Assembly: GCF_001723175.1 (NCBI RefSeq)
Contig: NC_064651.1
Span: 310,001 to 374,000 of the forward strand
Source: Penicillium oxalicum
Taxonomy: Eukaryota > Ascomycota > Eurotiomycetes > Eurotiales > Aspergillaceae
Length of the DNA stretch: 64,000 nt
Direction of reading: 5' to 3'
Numbering within the stretch: the first letter of the stretch is position 1; each line of letters begins with the position of its first letter. The notes beneath the pieces were generated by a model. It was given only the letters and a program-made list of their open reading frames with translations, did not search any database and was not told the DNA's origin. Position numbers and translations under genes: made by a program. Shown piece after piece: positions 1 to 11,240 of the stretch.

Positions 1-2432
1 ATTCGTCCGAGACCGCGCTCGAGTCCCGAATACGGCTGCCCTGCGCCTTGGCTCGCACCGATTGTCGGAAGAGGTGAAACAAGTTACGACCGAGCGCGGA
101 TCGATTGGCCACGACCGATAGGGCACTGACGAGCGAGAGAAAGTCCCTGTCGAGCACGTCGAAAGATTCCTCTTCGATCATGACAAACAGAGCAAGATTA
201 ATGGCGTACATGGCGAAATGGTGGGCGCGATTGAGGCCAAACTCGCGACGGTGCAGCCGTGTCAGTTGAGCAATGTGGCGCGCGGCAGTCTGAACAAGCT
301 TTGAGGCGTCGTATTTGGACGCATGTTCGGCATCGGGATCGGGAGGTGGTGGGCTTTCAGGCGTCTTGGGCTCATCCGAATTCGTGGTGGACCTGTCACT
401 TCCAGAGAAACATATGTATAAGTTGATAATGAGGGCATTGTAGCGCATTCTACAACTTATTAGCCAGGTTCATGTGGCTGCGAGATCAAGCGAAAAGATC
501 CTATGAAACGAAGGAGAGCTGGATGCGGCAGGACTGACTTCAAAAGCATCAAGTGGGGAGGGATCTTCTCCCATTCGAAAATCTCCGGAAGAGATTCATG
601 CCATCGTTGCAATCTCTGGTACAACTCATCGCGACTCTGCTCGTGCTGTGGGCCCAAGGTGCTCGAACGAGATGCAAACATGTTTCGCGAAATGTCGCGC
701 GAGATCATCGATAGGTTACACATTTCACCAAAATAGAGACTCATGTATGAGGCCCTCGTGTCGCGATGAGATGGATATGGCATCCATTCGGATTGGTCGA
801 CCAGCTGATCACGGTCTACCCGTTGCATATTGACGTGGTTGATGAGGCTGGGGCGGAGAAAACTCGTATGAATCATTCTGGGACTAGTGTCAGTCCACAG
901 CTCGTGCCAATTCAAGTATCCTTTTCTTTCCCATGTCATGAATAAGAGGCTTGGATGACTCACGTATCCACGTTGAACAAACCCCAAGCCGTACGTCTGC
1001 ATGAAATGTCCATATCCTGAGACAATTGCTCCGACGTGATTTGAGGGCCCGAGTTTCCCACTAAACCCAGCGTTTCACCCATCCGGATAGCTTCGTGGAG
1101 CATCATGTAGCCCAGATCATCCTCGCGGGACATGGAGTATCTTTTGAAATGTTCAGTGGGGTGCTTCACTTTTGGAACCCTATAAAAAGGCTCATTGGGG
1201 CCGAGGCTTTGACAGACCTTTCATACAGCAGCAACAATCCCTGCAGTGTAGTCAGGCTGGGCTGTACAGGCAGCTCCCTCTTCAGCCTCTCGGCCTCGGC
1301 CAGGAAATCAGCTCCCTTGGAAGAAATGTCCCCCGGCACAACGTATGCCTCGGAAAGGTCCGAAAAATACTAACCAGGAAGGACAATCAGCGGATTCATC
1401 TCGGACAAGCATGATAAAAAAGAAGCACCAGGACCCTTCATTGGCACGAAGAACGATGAGGGAGAAACATCAATATAGGAAAAGGAATGGAACTGGGGGA
1501 GCTACTACCTACACAAGCATTGCTCAGGAGAGCGTTGACCAAGAACGGACTGCAAAATTGACTTGCCAGATCCGCGTTCGTCATATGCCTTAGGAACACT
1601 TCTTGATCGAGAAACGCGTTGAATGGATAGTCCCATGTAAAGTAGAGCGAGACCAGATGCGAAATGAGGTCGTCATCCCGAGTGACATTGGTCCACGGTC
1701 GTGCAGGGACTTTGATTGGGGCCTCATCACACAAGTAATGAATATCCATGACCTTGCGCCGAAAGGTCGGGGTGGTCCCTTCGACGTTAATCAGGTCACG
1801 CATACTCTCCAGCTTTGAAGCAGCATCCACCGAGCCCCGGCTGGAAGACGTGTCCAGGTCAGAGAGGGTCTCGTTGATGAATGCGCGGAGCTCGTCCGCG
1901 GAAGCATCATGGCGGATGATTTCAAGAAGATCGAGTGCTTTCCCTTCATCTGCTTCGCGGACCAATTTGAAAATGTCGTTCAAAAGGTCGCGATGGTAGG
2001 ATAATTCGTCGGCAGTGCGTTTCGCAGCGACTCGCCGGCGTTGATCGAGAGATTCATCGAAGACGCAGACGCGGTGAAAGGTGCGACAGTTTTCGCAAGG
2101 GGCAGTACCCGAGCACTGGAGCTCACGAATGGACAGGTGGGTTAGAACTTGTGACCTTTTCGTCAAGAAGAACAGCCCGGCAGTACTGAGCAAGCAATAG
2201 CGTATTGTCACAGGCTGCAGGTAGGCAGCAGACTGTCGAGTGACGGACATTCACTTACCTTGCGTTTCGACTTTTTACACGCGAGACACGCGGTCGAAAC
2301 TCTCCTCTTCCACGATGCAGTTGAACTCGACGTTCTCGAGCCGGAAGAGGGTGGAGTTGGCTGGTTTGGATTCATGACGTTGTATTGATCATGCAGCGGC
2401 GGCTCCGGAAAAATTTGGCGGCGATCAGACAT
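1..2432 (-). CDS. Zn(II)2Cys6 transcription factor, nit-4/NirA-like class (C-terminus beyond left edge)
   Basis: A fungal binuclear zinc-cluster regulator, expected to act in the nucleus. Exons I read: 2432-2259, 2115-1513, 1369-1218, 1140-964, 877-539 and 449 to the edge; every junction keeps frame and about 631 residues are visible. The zinc cluster is canonical, C-X2-C-X6-C-X5-C-X2-C-X6-C, near residues 50-76, and is split by the 143-nt first intron exactly before the third cysteine (TGC at 2115). A basic linker (DQRRRVAAKR) follows, then the fungal-specific transcription factor domain (TWDYPFNAFLDQEVF, then EAYVVPGDISSKGADFLAEA, later MRYNALIINLY). The start at 2432 (MSDRRQ) is the first Met that leaves a normal N-terminal arm; a longer open frame upstream to 2597 looks like leader. 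This linker and domain pattern is seen in proteins often auto-annotated as nitrogen regulator nit-4, but the target pathway cannot be told from sequence. The family call is firm; the specific role is unknown. Confidence 0.85.
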
Positions 2433-4224
2433 AGCAAGACATGAACATTCACGTAAAGGGGTATTTACAGAGGGTCTAATGATGGTACGATGAGAGCGTA
2501 GGTGTCGTGGTGCGCTTAAGAGGGAGGGGGAGAGACTGACGCGGTTCGAACCGTAGATGTAGCGGCGTACTAAGAGGTGTGGAGTGCAAGGGTGCAAGGC
2601 ACCAGATCGTCCCAGTCTTGTCCAGGTCCAAGGTCGTAGTAGATATGCACAGGGACGGCGCTAAAACTCTGCAGCAACACCCGTGTGGAATGACAGTCAA
2701 AAATCAAGTTCTATCAAGACCGGCAGCCTCAACCGCAAATAAAAAGCGGAATCACAGCGAGGTGGCTATACCGGTGGCTAATGGGGTGGCTATTGCCAGC
2801 GAAAACATGACGATGGAGGCAATGCCTGGGTCATAATCGAGTCGAACAGCCACCGTCGAGGCCGAAGAGGCGAGGCGGGATACGATTCATAGCAGGGAAA
2901 CGAGAGCAGAGAACTAGGCACTTGGGGGGGGGGAGGAGGGCGCAGTATAGTATATACGTCGTTGGACTGAAGTACTGTCCAGTTTAGCCGTGAATCAAAC
3001 GGCAGGCACTCCAAGACCGGAGAGCCAAATAGCAGACCCAGGTCGACCCAAATCAAGTCTCGGATAGGGTGATCACCATCCAAGCATCGAGACAACAGAT
3101 ACATATCCCAGGGGTTGACGAGAATCGACCAAAGACCAGGGACATGGGGAAAGTTGCACGCGGCCGTTGAGCATGAAGGGATCAGTACTACTGAGCATTT
3201 GCCTTCTAGTGCCGATACCAAGAAGCCCATGACAGGCCCAGCTCCGGGAGGACAATCCTCGAATCAGACCATTGTGCGTTGCTGACTGGAAAGACCTCAA
3301 GGAGACTGGCAGAGCAGAGGTCCACGAGAGCAGCGCAAATGCAAAACTGTTTGCTCCGCCGGCGTGGGACCGACGTGAAATTGAGGTCATGAGGAAGTAT
3401 CACCCGCCTCCCGTTTGGCGTGGGGGAACGATCGAGGCGGTGGATCTGCAAGCTCACATCGCCAATCATTTTGATGGAGACTCGCCCGGAATACTCAACC
3501 CGCTCGGAAATTGGCGGTCAGGAGCTTCGCTATTGGACAGAAAAGTAGTCCCATCAACATTGGGCAATATCATGATGATATAAATTTCCCACATCAGAAC
3601 ACCATTTGCATGCGCGGCCTAGATTTCGCATGTTCCTGGGCAGACTTGTCCACGAGACAAAGATCGGATGATTGAACCAAGATGGCAGGGAACCGGTCAT
3701 CATCCCGCCGTATGACCGGCCAAAGTAATGGCCCAACGTGGTGGGCCGCACCAGGAGAGGAGGGAAGACTCTACTGGACCAGAATCTGGATTGTGGCCGG
3801 ATGGCCCCGTCCATCTTCCGGGCGTACAACATTTGAATTTACAGCGGTATGATCCAGACCATGCACCGACAGCTAGGCAAGAGACGCTCAATTATTGTAA
3901 TGTAATACGGACACGTTATTTTTGCACACGGTGGGGAATGACCAGAGCCCACGGATGCGCCTCCCACATAAAAAGAGGTGGAACAATTAAAAAAAGGCAA
4001 GAGTGTAGAGCCCGAGGGGAGAGAGCCGGTCGTGGTGGGGCACCAACCCAACACGATCGGACTGCCTCCACGAACATGTGCGACTGCGCTCCATCACAGG
4101 AGGATAGAGGGAGAAGGGGGGGGGGGGGGACTTCGGGAAGAATATGCCCAGGATAGCACGCTGGGGAGAAGGCAAAAAACAAAATGGACAAATCAAAACA
4201 ACTGCAGCGCAAGGAGCCAGCCAT
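2433..4224. other. gene-free interval: upstream of the zinc-cluster regulator, downstream of UGP
   Basis: No reading frame here shows a domain, splice pattern or codon structure I would support as a gene. It holds the promoter and leader of the regulator at its left end and the 3' flank of the uridylyltransferase gene at its right end. Two poly-G runs stand out: about 10 G near 2923-2932 and 14 G at 4116-4129. Confidence 0.6.
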
Positions 4225-6476
4225 CTAGTGCTCCAGGATGCGGAGACTACCCTGGACGACGCAGTTCTCCAGGACGGAACCGGGAGGAATGTCAATGGTG
4301 CTGCCCTCGGTCGCGACGATGATGACGGTGCCCTTGAGGGTGACGTTGCGCCCCAGGTTAACCGCACCGGTGATGGTCAGGTGGTCCAGCTCGACAATGC
4401 GCGGGATGGAGGAGATGCGCTTCTGGAAGTCCGAGACCTTCTTGAAGTCGGAGCCGAGCTTGATGACGGGGACACCACCGAAGCGGTTGGGGTCCATGAC
4501 GAGCTGGCCGTGCTCCAGACGGTACAGGTCGGACTTGACGACCATCAGGTCGGAGCAAGTCTTGACGGGCAGGAAGCGGCGACGGGGCACGTTGACACCG
4601 TGGGCATTCTTGAAGTGACGGATGGCGGCACCGACGGCGGTCTCCAGCTGGTAGATGGCCTGGTCCGCCTCGCCCTTCTTGTCGGCGGGGATGGACTTCT
4701 CGTTGGGGATGATCTCCATCTCGAGCTCGTTCTCCTCGACCACGCGCTTGATGGCGCGGACGTTCATCCAGATGTTGTTGGTGTTGAAGTACTTGAACTT
4801 CTTGATGGACTTGAACTCGTTGACGTGCTCCTTGGGCACCTGGGCAATCTCGAGCAGACGGACCTTGCCGTCGTAGTCGATGATGGTACCACCCTTGACG
4901 TCGGCCTTGGTCTTGTCCGTCAGCTCCATGATGTACTCGGCCTGGGAGTCGACCATGTGCTGCAGGATGCGGAGGTCCACCACGGCACCCAGGTTGTCCG
5001 CGTTGGACAGGAAGATGTACTCGATGCCACGCTCGATCAGCTTGTCCAGTGTGCCGGAGTTGTAGAGGGATTCGAAGACGTCACCGTGACCGGGGGGGTA
5101 CCAATCCTGGAGGGGGGAGTCGAAGCTCTTGGGAGCAGGCAGCAGCGAGTCCTTGATGATGCGGGGGTAGCGCGACTGGTTGAAGGTGATGATGTCGACG
5201 TTGTGACCCTCGTACTTCTTGATGATGGACTGGGTGTCCTGGTCGGTGTTGAAGGAGTTCATGAGAACAAAGGGCACGTTGACGTTGAAGGTGCGGTTGA
5301 GGTGCTCAATCTGGCGGACCGACAGATCCAGGAAGGACATGCCCTCACGGACCTCGATGACGGACTTGGGGCCGACGCAACCCATGGAGGTACCGAGACC
5401 ACCATTCAGCTTCACCACGGCCAGCTTGTTGAGGAACTCGACCGAGGCGTCGGCACCGAGCTCATCGTAGCCCACCACCTGAGAGGGCTGGGGAGGAGCG
5501 ATACGGTCCCAGTTGACGGCGTTCCCCTTGGCCTTGTCATTGAGGAAGCGGCGGAACAAGGCAAAGAAGTTGTCCATCTCCGCCTCGAAGCGCTTCTTCT
5601 CACTGGGCTCGGTGACCGAGTCAGCCAGAGCGTTCAGTGCATTGCGCATCTGAGAGGCAGCGACGCTGGTTGAGGCATTCTCGAAAGCCTGTTGAGTCAA
5701 TGCTTTGGTCAGTGGACGGCCATGGCTGGATACTACGGGATCGAGTCCTGCCTGGTCGGGCAGGACCAAGTTTGGCACTTGTGGTGGGGTGAGGGAAGCG
5801 GGCGGCATGACGATGCACTTTGGTGGAGGGGTAAAGTGGTGAGGGAGGAATCGCAGGGGGAAAGGCAACGGCTCAATCAAGTCTCTCCAGCTGTCGAGAT
5901 TTGTGCAGAGAAAAGGATTGGAGCGGATGGATAGGGGAGAGGGGAGGGGGAAGAAGGAATTGATGGAAACGATGCAAAAGGGCGAGAATGATCCAGGCCA
6001 GAGATTGTGAAGGCCACGCCGTGACCCGGAGTCAGGAGGGTGGTTCCCAAGAGAGGTTGTAAACAAGCCCGCCGAAAAAGGCGCGGTGCTCCACTCTTAC
6101 AACCTCAGGAGAGAAGGAGCAGTCCCGCCTTCTCATTTGGGTGTTTTGAATGGCAGGAACTCGATGGACAGTGGCAAACACACGCAGAGAGGGACATTGT
6201 AGACGCCCACCAGGGAGGAGGGGTGCACAGTTTCCAGATCATGATCCTTTCCTGTCACCGACCGGCGTGTGCAGGGGACAGCGGTATTCTGTCCACGATC
6301 CACGACCCCTGAGAGGAGGAGAGGGAGAGGAGGGAGAGGGAGAGGGAGGGAGAGGGAGAGGGGGAGACTGATCCACTTACCATGTGTGATTGAGACTTGC
6401 CATGGTGCTTACCACCGAAGCCACCGGCCTCGTTGGCAGGAGCCTGGAGGTGAGTAGGGAGAATCTTCGAAGCCAT
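4225..6476 (-). CDS. ugp1: UTP-glucose-1-phosphate uridylyltransferase (UDP-glucose pyrophosphorylase)
   Basis: Makes UDP-glucose from UTP and glucose-1-phosphate in the cytosol, feeding cell-wall glucan, glycogen, trehalose and galactose metabolism. Preferred model: exon 1 6476-6381 (32 residues, [13 protein letters not shown] to SQSHM), a 692-nt intron 6380-5689 (GTAAGT...CAACAG), then exon 2 5688-4225, giving 519 aa, the usual fungal UGP size. The nucleotide-binding loop [11 protein letters not shown] lies near residues 126-136. Other family landmarks are [32 protein letters not shown] and a C-terminal left-handed beta-helix segment ([17 protein letters not shown]). The frame of exon 2 stays open upstream into the intron to an in-frame ATG at 5808 ([10 protein letters not shown]), which could be an alternative first exon giving 529 aa. 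The long intron also holds a purine-rich tract. The coding sequence has strongly biased codons, and a 509-codon antisense frame results from this. Identity is very secure; only the N-terminus is open. Confidence 0.95.
6313..6366. repeat. GA-rich purine tract inside the UGP intron
   Basis: Imperfect GGAGAG/GAGGGA units run for about 54 nt on the + strand (pyrimidine-rich on the coding strand), close to the 5' splice site of the 692-nt UGP intron. Pyrimidine/CT tracts of this sort are common near transcription starts of strongly expressed fungal genes, so it could be core promoter for a transcript starting inside the intron. That role is inferred. Confidence 0.6.
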
Positions 6477-7689
6477 TGTGAGATGTTGAGTGGAATCGAA
6501 GGAGGGAGAGGAAATGTGCGAAGAGAACTACGAGAGAAGCGGTGGGAGCGATTAGCTTGGAGAATTCAAAGTGGATCCGAGTAAACAAGCTGGAGAGCAC
6601 GGGAAAGTCGAGCTGGGAAACAGGCTCCGCTTCGGGGGGAAGAGTCCCGAAATATAAGCCGCTGGAGGAGATGGTGACGGTTGACTGTCACCTGCACCGA
6701 ATGTGCATCTTCTCCAGCCGCAGGATGCCCGGAAGAATTGGCCACCAGGGGGACAGAAAACGGATAAAAGTGTAAGTTGGAAAAAAAAAAAATCCAAACC
6801 ACCCGAGGGGCATCCAGCAAACAGAGGGAGGGGTTGCCCGATGAATCGCCACAGGTCGCCCGTCGATCAGTCGGGTTAGACTGCGGCTTGCAGGGAGTGT
6901 CGACAAGGTGCCGTCATTCCCAACGGGGCGGACGAGGGGTCCAAGGGCGTCCGGTGGTTCAACAAGACTTACAGAGAGGAGTCCAGTCGCAATGCAATTG
7001 AGAGAGCGAGCGAGCAAGAGACGGGAACAGAGGAGCAAACGGAGGAATGAAGGATGAGGGAGGAGGAGGAAGAGGAGGAGAGTAAGAAGATGTGGGAGAA
7101 GGAAAATAAAAAAGAGAGCAGAAGGGGGCGAGGGGCGCAAAGTTATTATTCTGATCGATTCGTGAGGGAGTTTTCAGGAGGTCCATGAGCTTTGGTCCCT
7201 CTGCACACGAGTCCACTCTGGAAACTGGAGAGAGCAGTGAGAGGATCCTCCCCGACTAGTCGTCTCCATCAAGAGACTGGTCCCCGTGGTGGCGGTTGTA
7301 CTTGAAGTTGACATCTCGTCGGACAGCCGCTCTGGACGGGGTCTCTGACTGGGTCCATGTCACCCCGACACCACCGACCACTCCAATAGTACCACTCACG
7401 ACGGACCTATACTTAGGAGTACTCCGCTCGGTTGCTTACATTCGATTGGAAGACGACTGTCGTACACTGTTGACAGTCGGGCCAGCTGCCCAGGGGATGT
7501 ACCTGCTCGGAAGTTTTTAGTATGAGTGGATGTAGTGCAACCAAGACGAGATCATAGGGGGAGGGAGAAGTATGTCGAGCACTCTTTGATTCAGTTGAAG
7601 AGTGAGTGTCGATGGCGTGCCCTCTGACCCAACAGGACTGATTCGAAGAAGTAGAATAGCACGTATACGCAGTGTAGTAGTAGGAGTAG

Positions 7690-7773
<84 letters not shown>

Positions 7774-10700
7774 AAGTAGCTACGTACCTATATTTGAACA
7801 GGACTAGGTTTAGCAAGTACTGTAGGACTTGTGTATCAAAGAGCTTCCCTTCTTGTACACGGCTACTCCACCTCTGTGCTCGTGGATCAACTCCCGGGCC
7901 CAGACAGAATGTTCATCGCTAGTACCTCCTCCAGCTCCTCGCCTTTTACTGTCCTACAAGGGTCTTGGACTCGGTCTTTTCGACCCTCGAAAAAAGAAAT
8001 ACTACTCAACCACCCTATCACTTAGGTCTGCACCGACAGAAGCGTACCAGGTGACATGCCAGTCATGCTAGAGCAGGACGCCCATCAGTTGCCACAAATG
8101 TACCTTTGAACTTTTCTCCTCCCTCCCTTTTGTAGATCCTCGTGGCAACGTGGATCGGAGATGTTCAGCCGCGATTGTGAGACTTTCTCCCGAGGTACCT
8201 ATCAGATGCCGTGATGAACACACACACAGAATATCCATTGAAATAAGTACACCGCAATTGCAATGCAATCTTCCAAGAGCCAAGACTCCAAGAGTAAACC
8301 CGCAACCCACGGACTCCATCGTGTGAAGCTTCTCATTCATTGAAAGCTTCTAACAATCCAGAAGTCTAGATTTCCCGACCCCGAGGACTCGAGAAGACTG
8401 TGCTGAACAACGCTGTCTTGAATACAGCAATGTGGTTCCAAAATCCCCCGTTACAAAAATAGTCACCGGGTCTGTTGGTCCAAGCTTCGGAATACCTTAC
8501 TCTTTGCTTCGGGACTCGCCCGCTTAGCCTGATTTCTTCTGGATCCTCCTGGTCGAACCTCAGCTTTTCCACCCTTTCTTTTTTCTTGTCTTTTCTTTTT
8601 TTAGGTCCCCCCTTTCGGCGCTCCAGCCACTGGCGCTCGTCGGTCTGTCCACGGGTCGGACCTTAAACAAAAACTCAACGGCCGTGCAAGGATCACAGAG
8701 AGAGAAAAAAAAAGGGAAAGAGAGCAAATGGTCTACGATAAACAGAGATTTCGAATTGGTCGAGTTTTGGGGGTTGCGAGTTGTAGAGTTCTTGAATGGA
8801 TTTTTTTTTTGTTCAAGGGCAATTTTGGGCGCTCGATAGACGATGTATTCTTTCTCTGCTGCAGAGATGACTGCCCTATGATTATTCTGTCATCCTTCAG
8901 GTGAAGACCAAAGAGAAAGTGGCATTGACTGTTGACTTCAGGGGTGGAAAGGGGAAGGGGGGGAAGATAGTGTCACTGTCTAGGGTCCGGTAGTGTCCAC
9001 TTACCTAATGTCTTGAAGAGTGTGCGATCATCTGCGTCATGGACAAGAAAAAAAGGTGCTCTCCTCGATCCAGTCCATACAAAGGACGGGATTCTCTCAT
9101 TCAAAGACCCTTTTCCCAAAACTTGACGACTCTTGCTAGTCTCCTACCTACACTCTTGACACTCTCGATACTAGTAGTAGATATTAGATATAAGTAGTAC
9201 ATCCCTCATCCCTCATTGCACACCAACACATGTCTTTGAGTTTCTACACTATCCTCGTTCCGTGGGGGGAAAACAATGGTTCCGGCACCAAAAAAACCCC
9301 CCCATCCCTATCCAGAGACATCAACGAAAACAAACCGGGCCACTCTCTGAAAGTTGAATCCTGTGTACAGTCCCCTACCAACTTACCAGTGATTAATGTT
9401 GTCCTCCTGCACCGACACACACTGACACTCCTGTCCCGCACCTCCCCTCGTATCCTTCTCCATCCCATTTCGGGATGTTCCACCCAACAAGCGCCCTAGT
9501 GCCCACTTTTTGCCCACCGACTTCCCGGTTCTGGGCCCGAGTTCCAAGATCCATCTTTTCCACTAGACTGCCTATTCCAGAATTCGGACCACGAGGGAGT
9601 AGGGACGGCAAAGGTCAATAATTGATTTTGAGGACCGGTCGTCTCGATGTAGTGATTCTGTTGCGAGAGTCGTGTCGGGGAAAATTGTCGGAAATCGGTT
9701 TGATGAGTGCTGCGGTTTTGGAGAGCTTGTTTGATATTTTATTCTACAGTACTACTCTCTCTACCTTAACGGGTCCTCCTCCCCTTTTTTATTTGTTTTC
9801 TTTTATTTGGGGAGAGGAGGGGTTAAATATTGATAGTAATAGTCAAGAGGACTACTAAATTTAACTGACAGATTCTCCAACAAGATCCTCTCAGCAGTAG
9901 GCTCCCCCTACCGGGTCCCGTATCGCTCAAGTCAAACACAATTGAGAAAACAAAAAGGTCCATAGGTCTCCAACGATGAAGTTCACCCGACCCTTTTCCA
10001 CTTTGAGAACCCGGGACACAGACACCCGAGAACCGAGGGGGTGTGTGCTCTCAGAATCGACCAGGTAGGAGGCGAAGGTGCGGCAGGGAGGTGGATGCCC
10101 GGGGGGGGATGTGGCGCTCGCGGGAATGAAAAGAGGTTAGGTAGGAGGAGAGTACACCGGAAGATGTACTGATTGTAGGTGTCGGAGACTTGAGAACACT
10201 TTTCTTGCTTCTCGATTTTTCGGGGAGATTTTTTCTTTTTCTTTTCTTTTTTCTCTCTAGACATGAGGCATTGGAAGGTAGGTAGTAGTTGATCTGGGCG
10301 AGAAGGTGAGAGTCAAAGGTATGGAATATTTTCATGAGATGGGATTGGAGACTCGTGCTGGACATGGTAGATATTACTCTAGGAGAGACTAGAGAGTGCG
10401 TACATGCCATGCCATGCACCCTGACGCGGGACAGGCCAGATCAGGTACCGATAGAGTGCCCTGATCCTACATACCAATCGTCCCCTCGTACCGATCGGAG
10501 CTCAGCCTGCGGCAAGCCGACCGAGCCCGAGTCGAAAGTCTCCGGAATGGGGCTGAAGGTGATGGCAATGATGAGTGCAGGGAGAACTCCACATCACACC
10601 TGGAGACAGGCAATCTATCGCTTCTGAGACTGGATGGAAACAACCACGTGGAATAATATACGATAGTCGAGCGACTCAAACTCCACCGCCCAATCAGGAA

Positions 10701-11240
10701 GAACCATGGGAGATACTCTAACTGGCGAGTAGGTAGATACCCATCGGCAGGTCAAGGATAATTTTCCGCACGAAGAAAATATCATCGCGGTGCACGAAAA
10801 GGCGTGAAACCTTCTTGGGCCCTATACCAGACTTTGATACGTTCAAACCACATAAACGCCGACTGGACGTCAAGATACATACAGCATACATGACGCGAGA
10901 ATACTCCAAGACGGAAAGAATTCACCCGAAAGTTGCCCAAAAGGCAAATGGAGGATATCACATATTTACAACGAATTGAAAAAGAATAAAAAAAAAGATA
11001 AACAATCATAAAAGACACAAGCCGACATGTAGTAAGAGTGGGGGGAGGAGAGAGAGGGAGAGAGAGAAAAAGGAGGGCTAATGATGTGCCTTTCGGATGG
11101 AATGCATTGCTTTCGCAGATCCGATTGATCCCCAGTGGCACTCAAAAAGCAAGGCGAGGCGAAGGCATACGTTCAACCAACTTTCATGAAACAAAAAAAA
11201 AAGAAAAAAAAAACAAACAATCAGCAGTTCGAGGTCATTC
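6477..11240. other. 4.8 kb gene-free interval upstream of UGP
   Basis: Neither strand shows a recognisable protein. The part next to 6477 is the UGP leader and promoter, with purine-rich stretches (for example 7040-7130). A long (ACT)n microsatellite sits at 7674-7773. Around 8570-9280 and 9770-10260 there are many homopolymer-like A and T/C runs. The right end is the 3' flank of the tricalbin gene, with A-rich runs near 11190-11220. An unrecognised non-coding RNA or leader exons cannot be excluded. Confidence 0.55.
7674..7773. repeat. (ACT)n microsatellite with a short facing AGT arm
   Basis: A pure ACT tract of about 83 nt (roughly 27-28 units) runs from 7691 to 7773. Immediately 5' of it is a short reverse-complement arm of AGT-type units (7674-7690, imperfect), so the single strand could fold back. 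Translated, the tract gives long Ser or Leu runs in open frames, but nothing around it looks coding. Confidence 0.92.

Noticed and set aside
2541..2552. GCGGTTCGAACC resembling a tRNA B-box
   Set aside because: The match is part of a short palindrome; no A-box, acceptor stem or T-stem pairing can be made around it.
4144..5673. 509-codon open frame on the + strand
   Set aside because: It lies exactly antisense to UGP and its protein is a low-complexity Asp/Val/Leu/Gly mix; it results from strong codon bias of the real gene.
7517..7816. Poly-Ser and poly-Leu open frames
   Set aside because: They are translations of the ACT microsatellite with no flanking coding signal.
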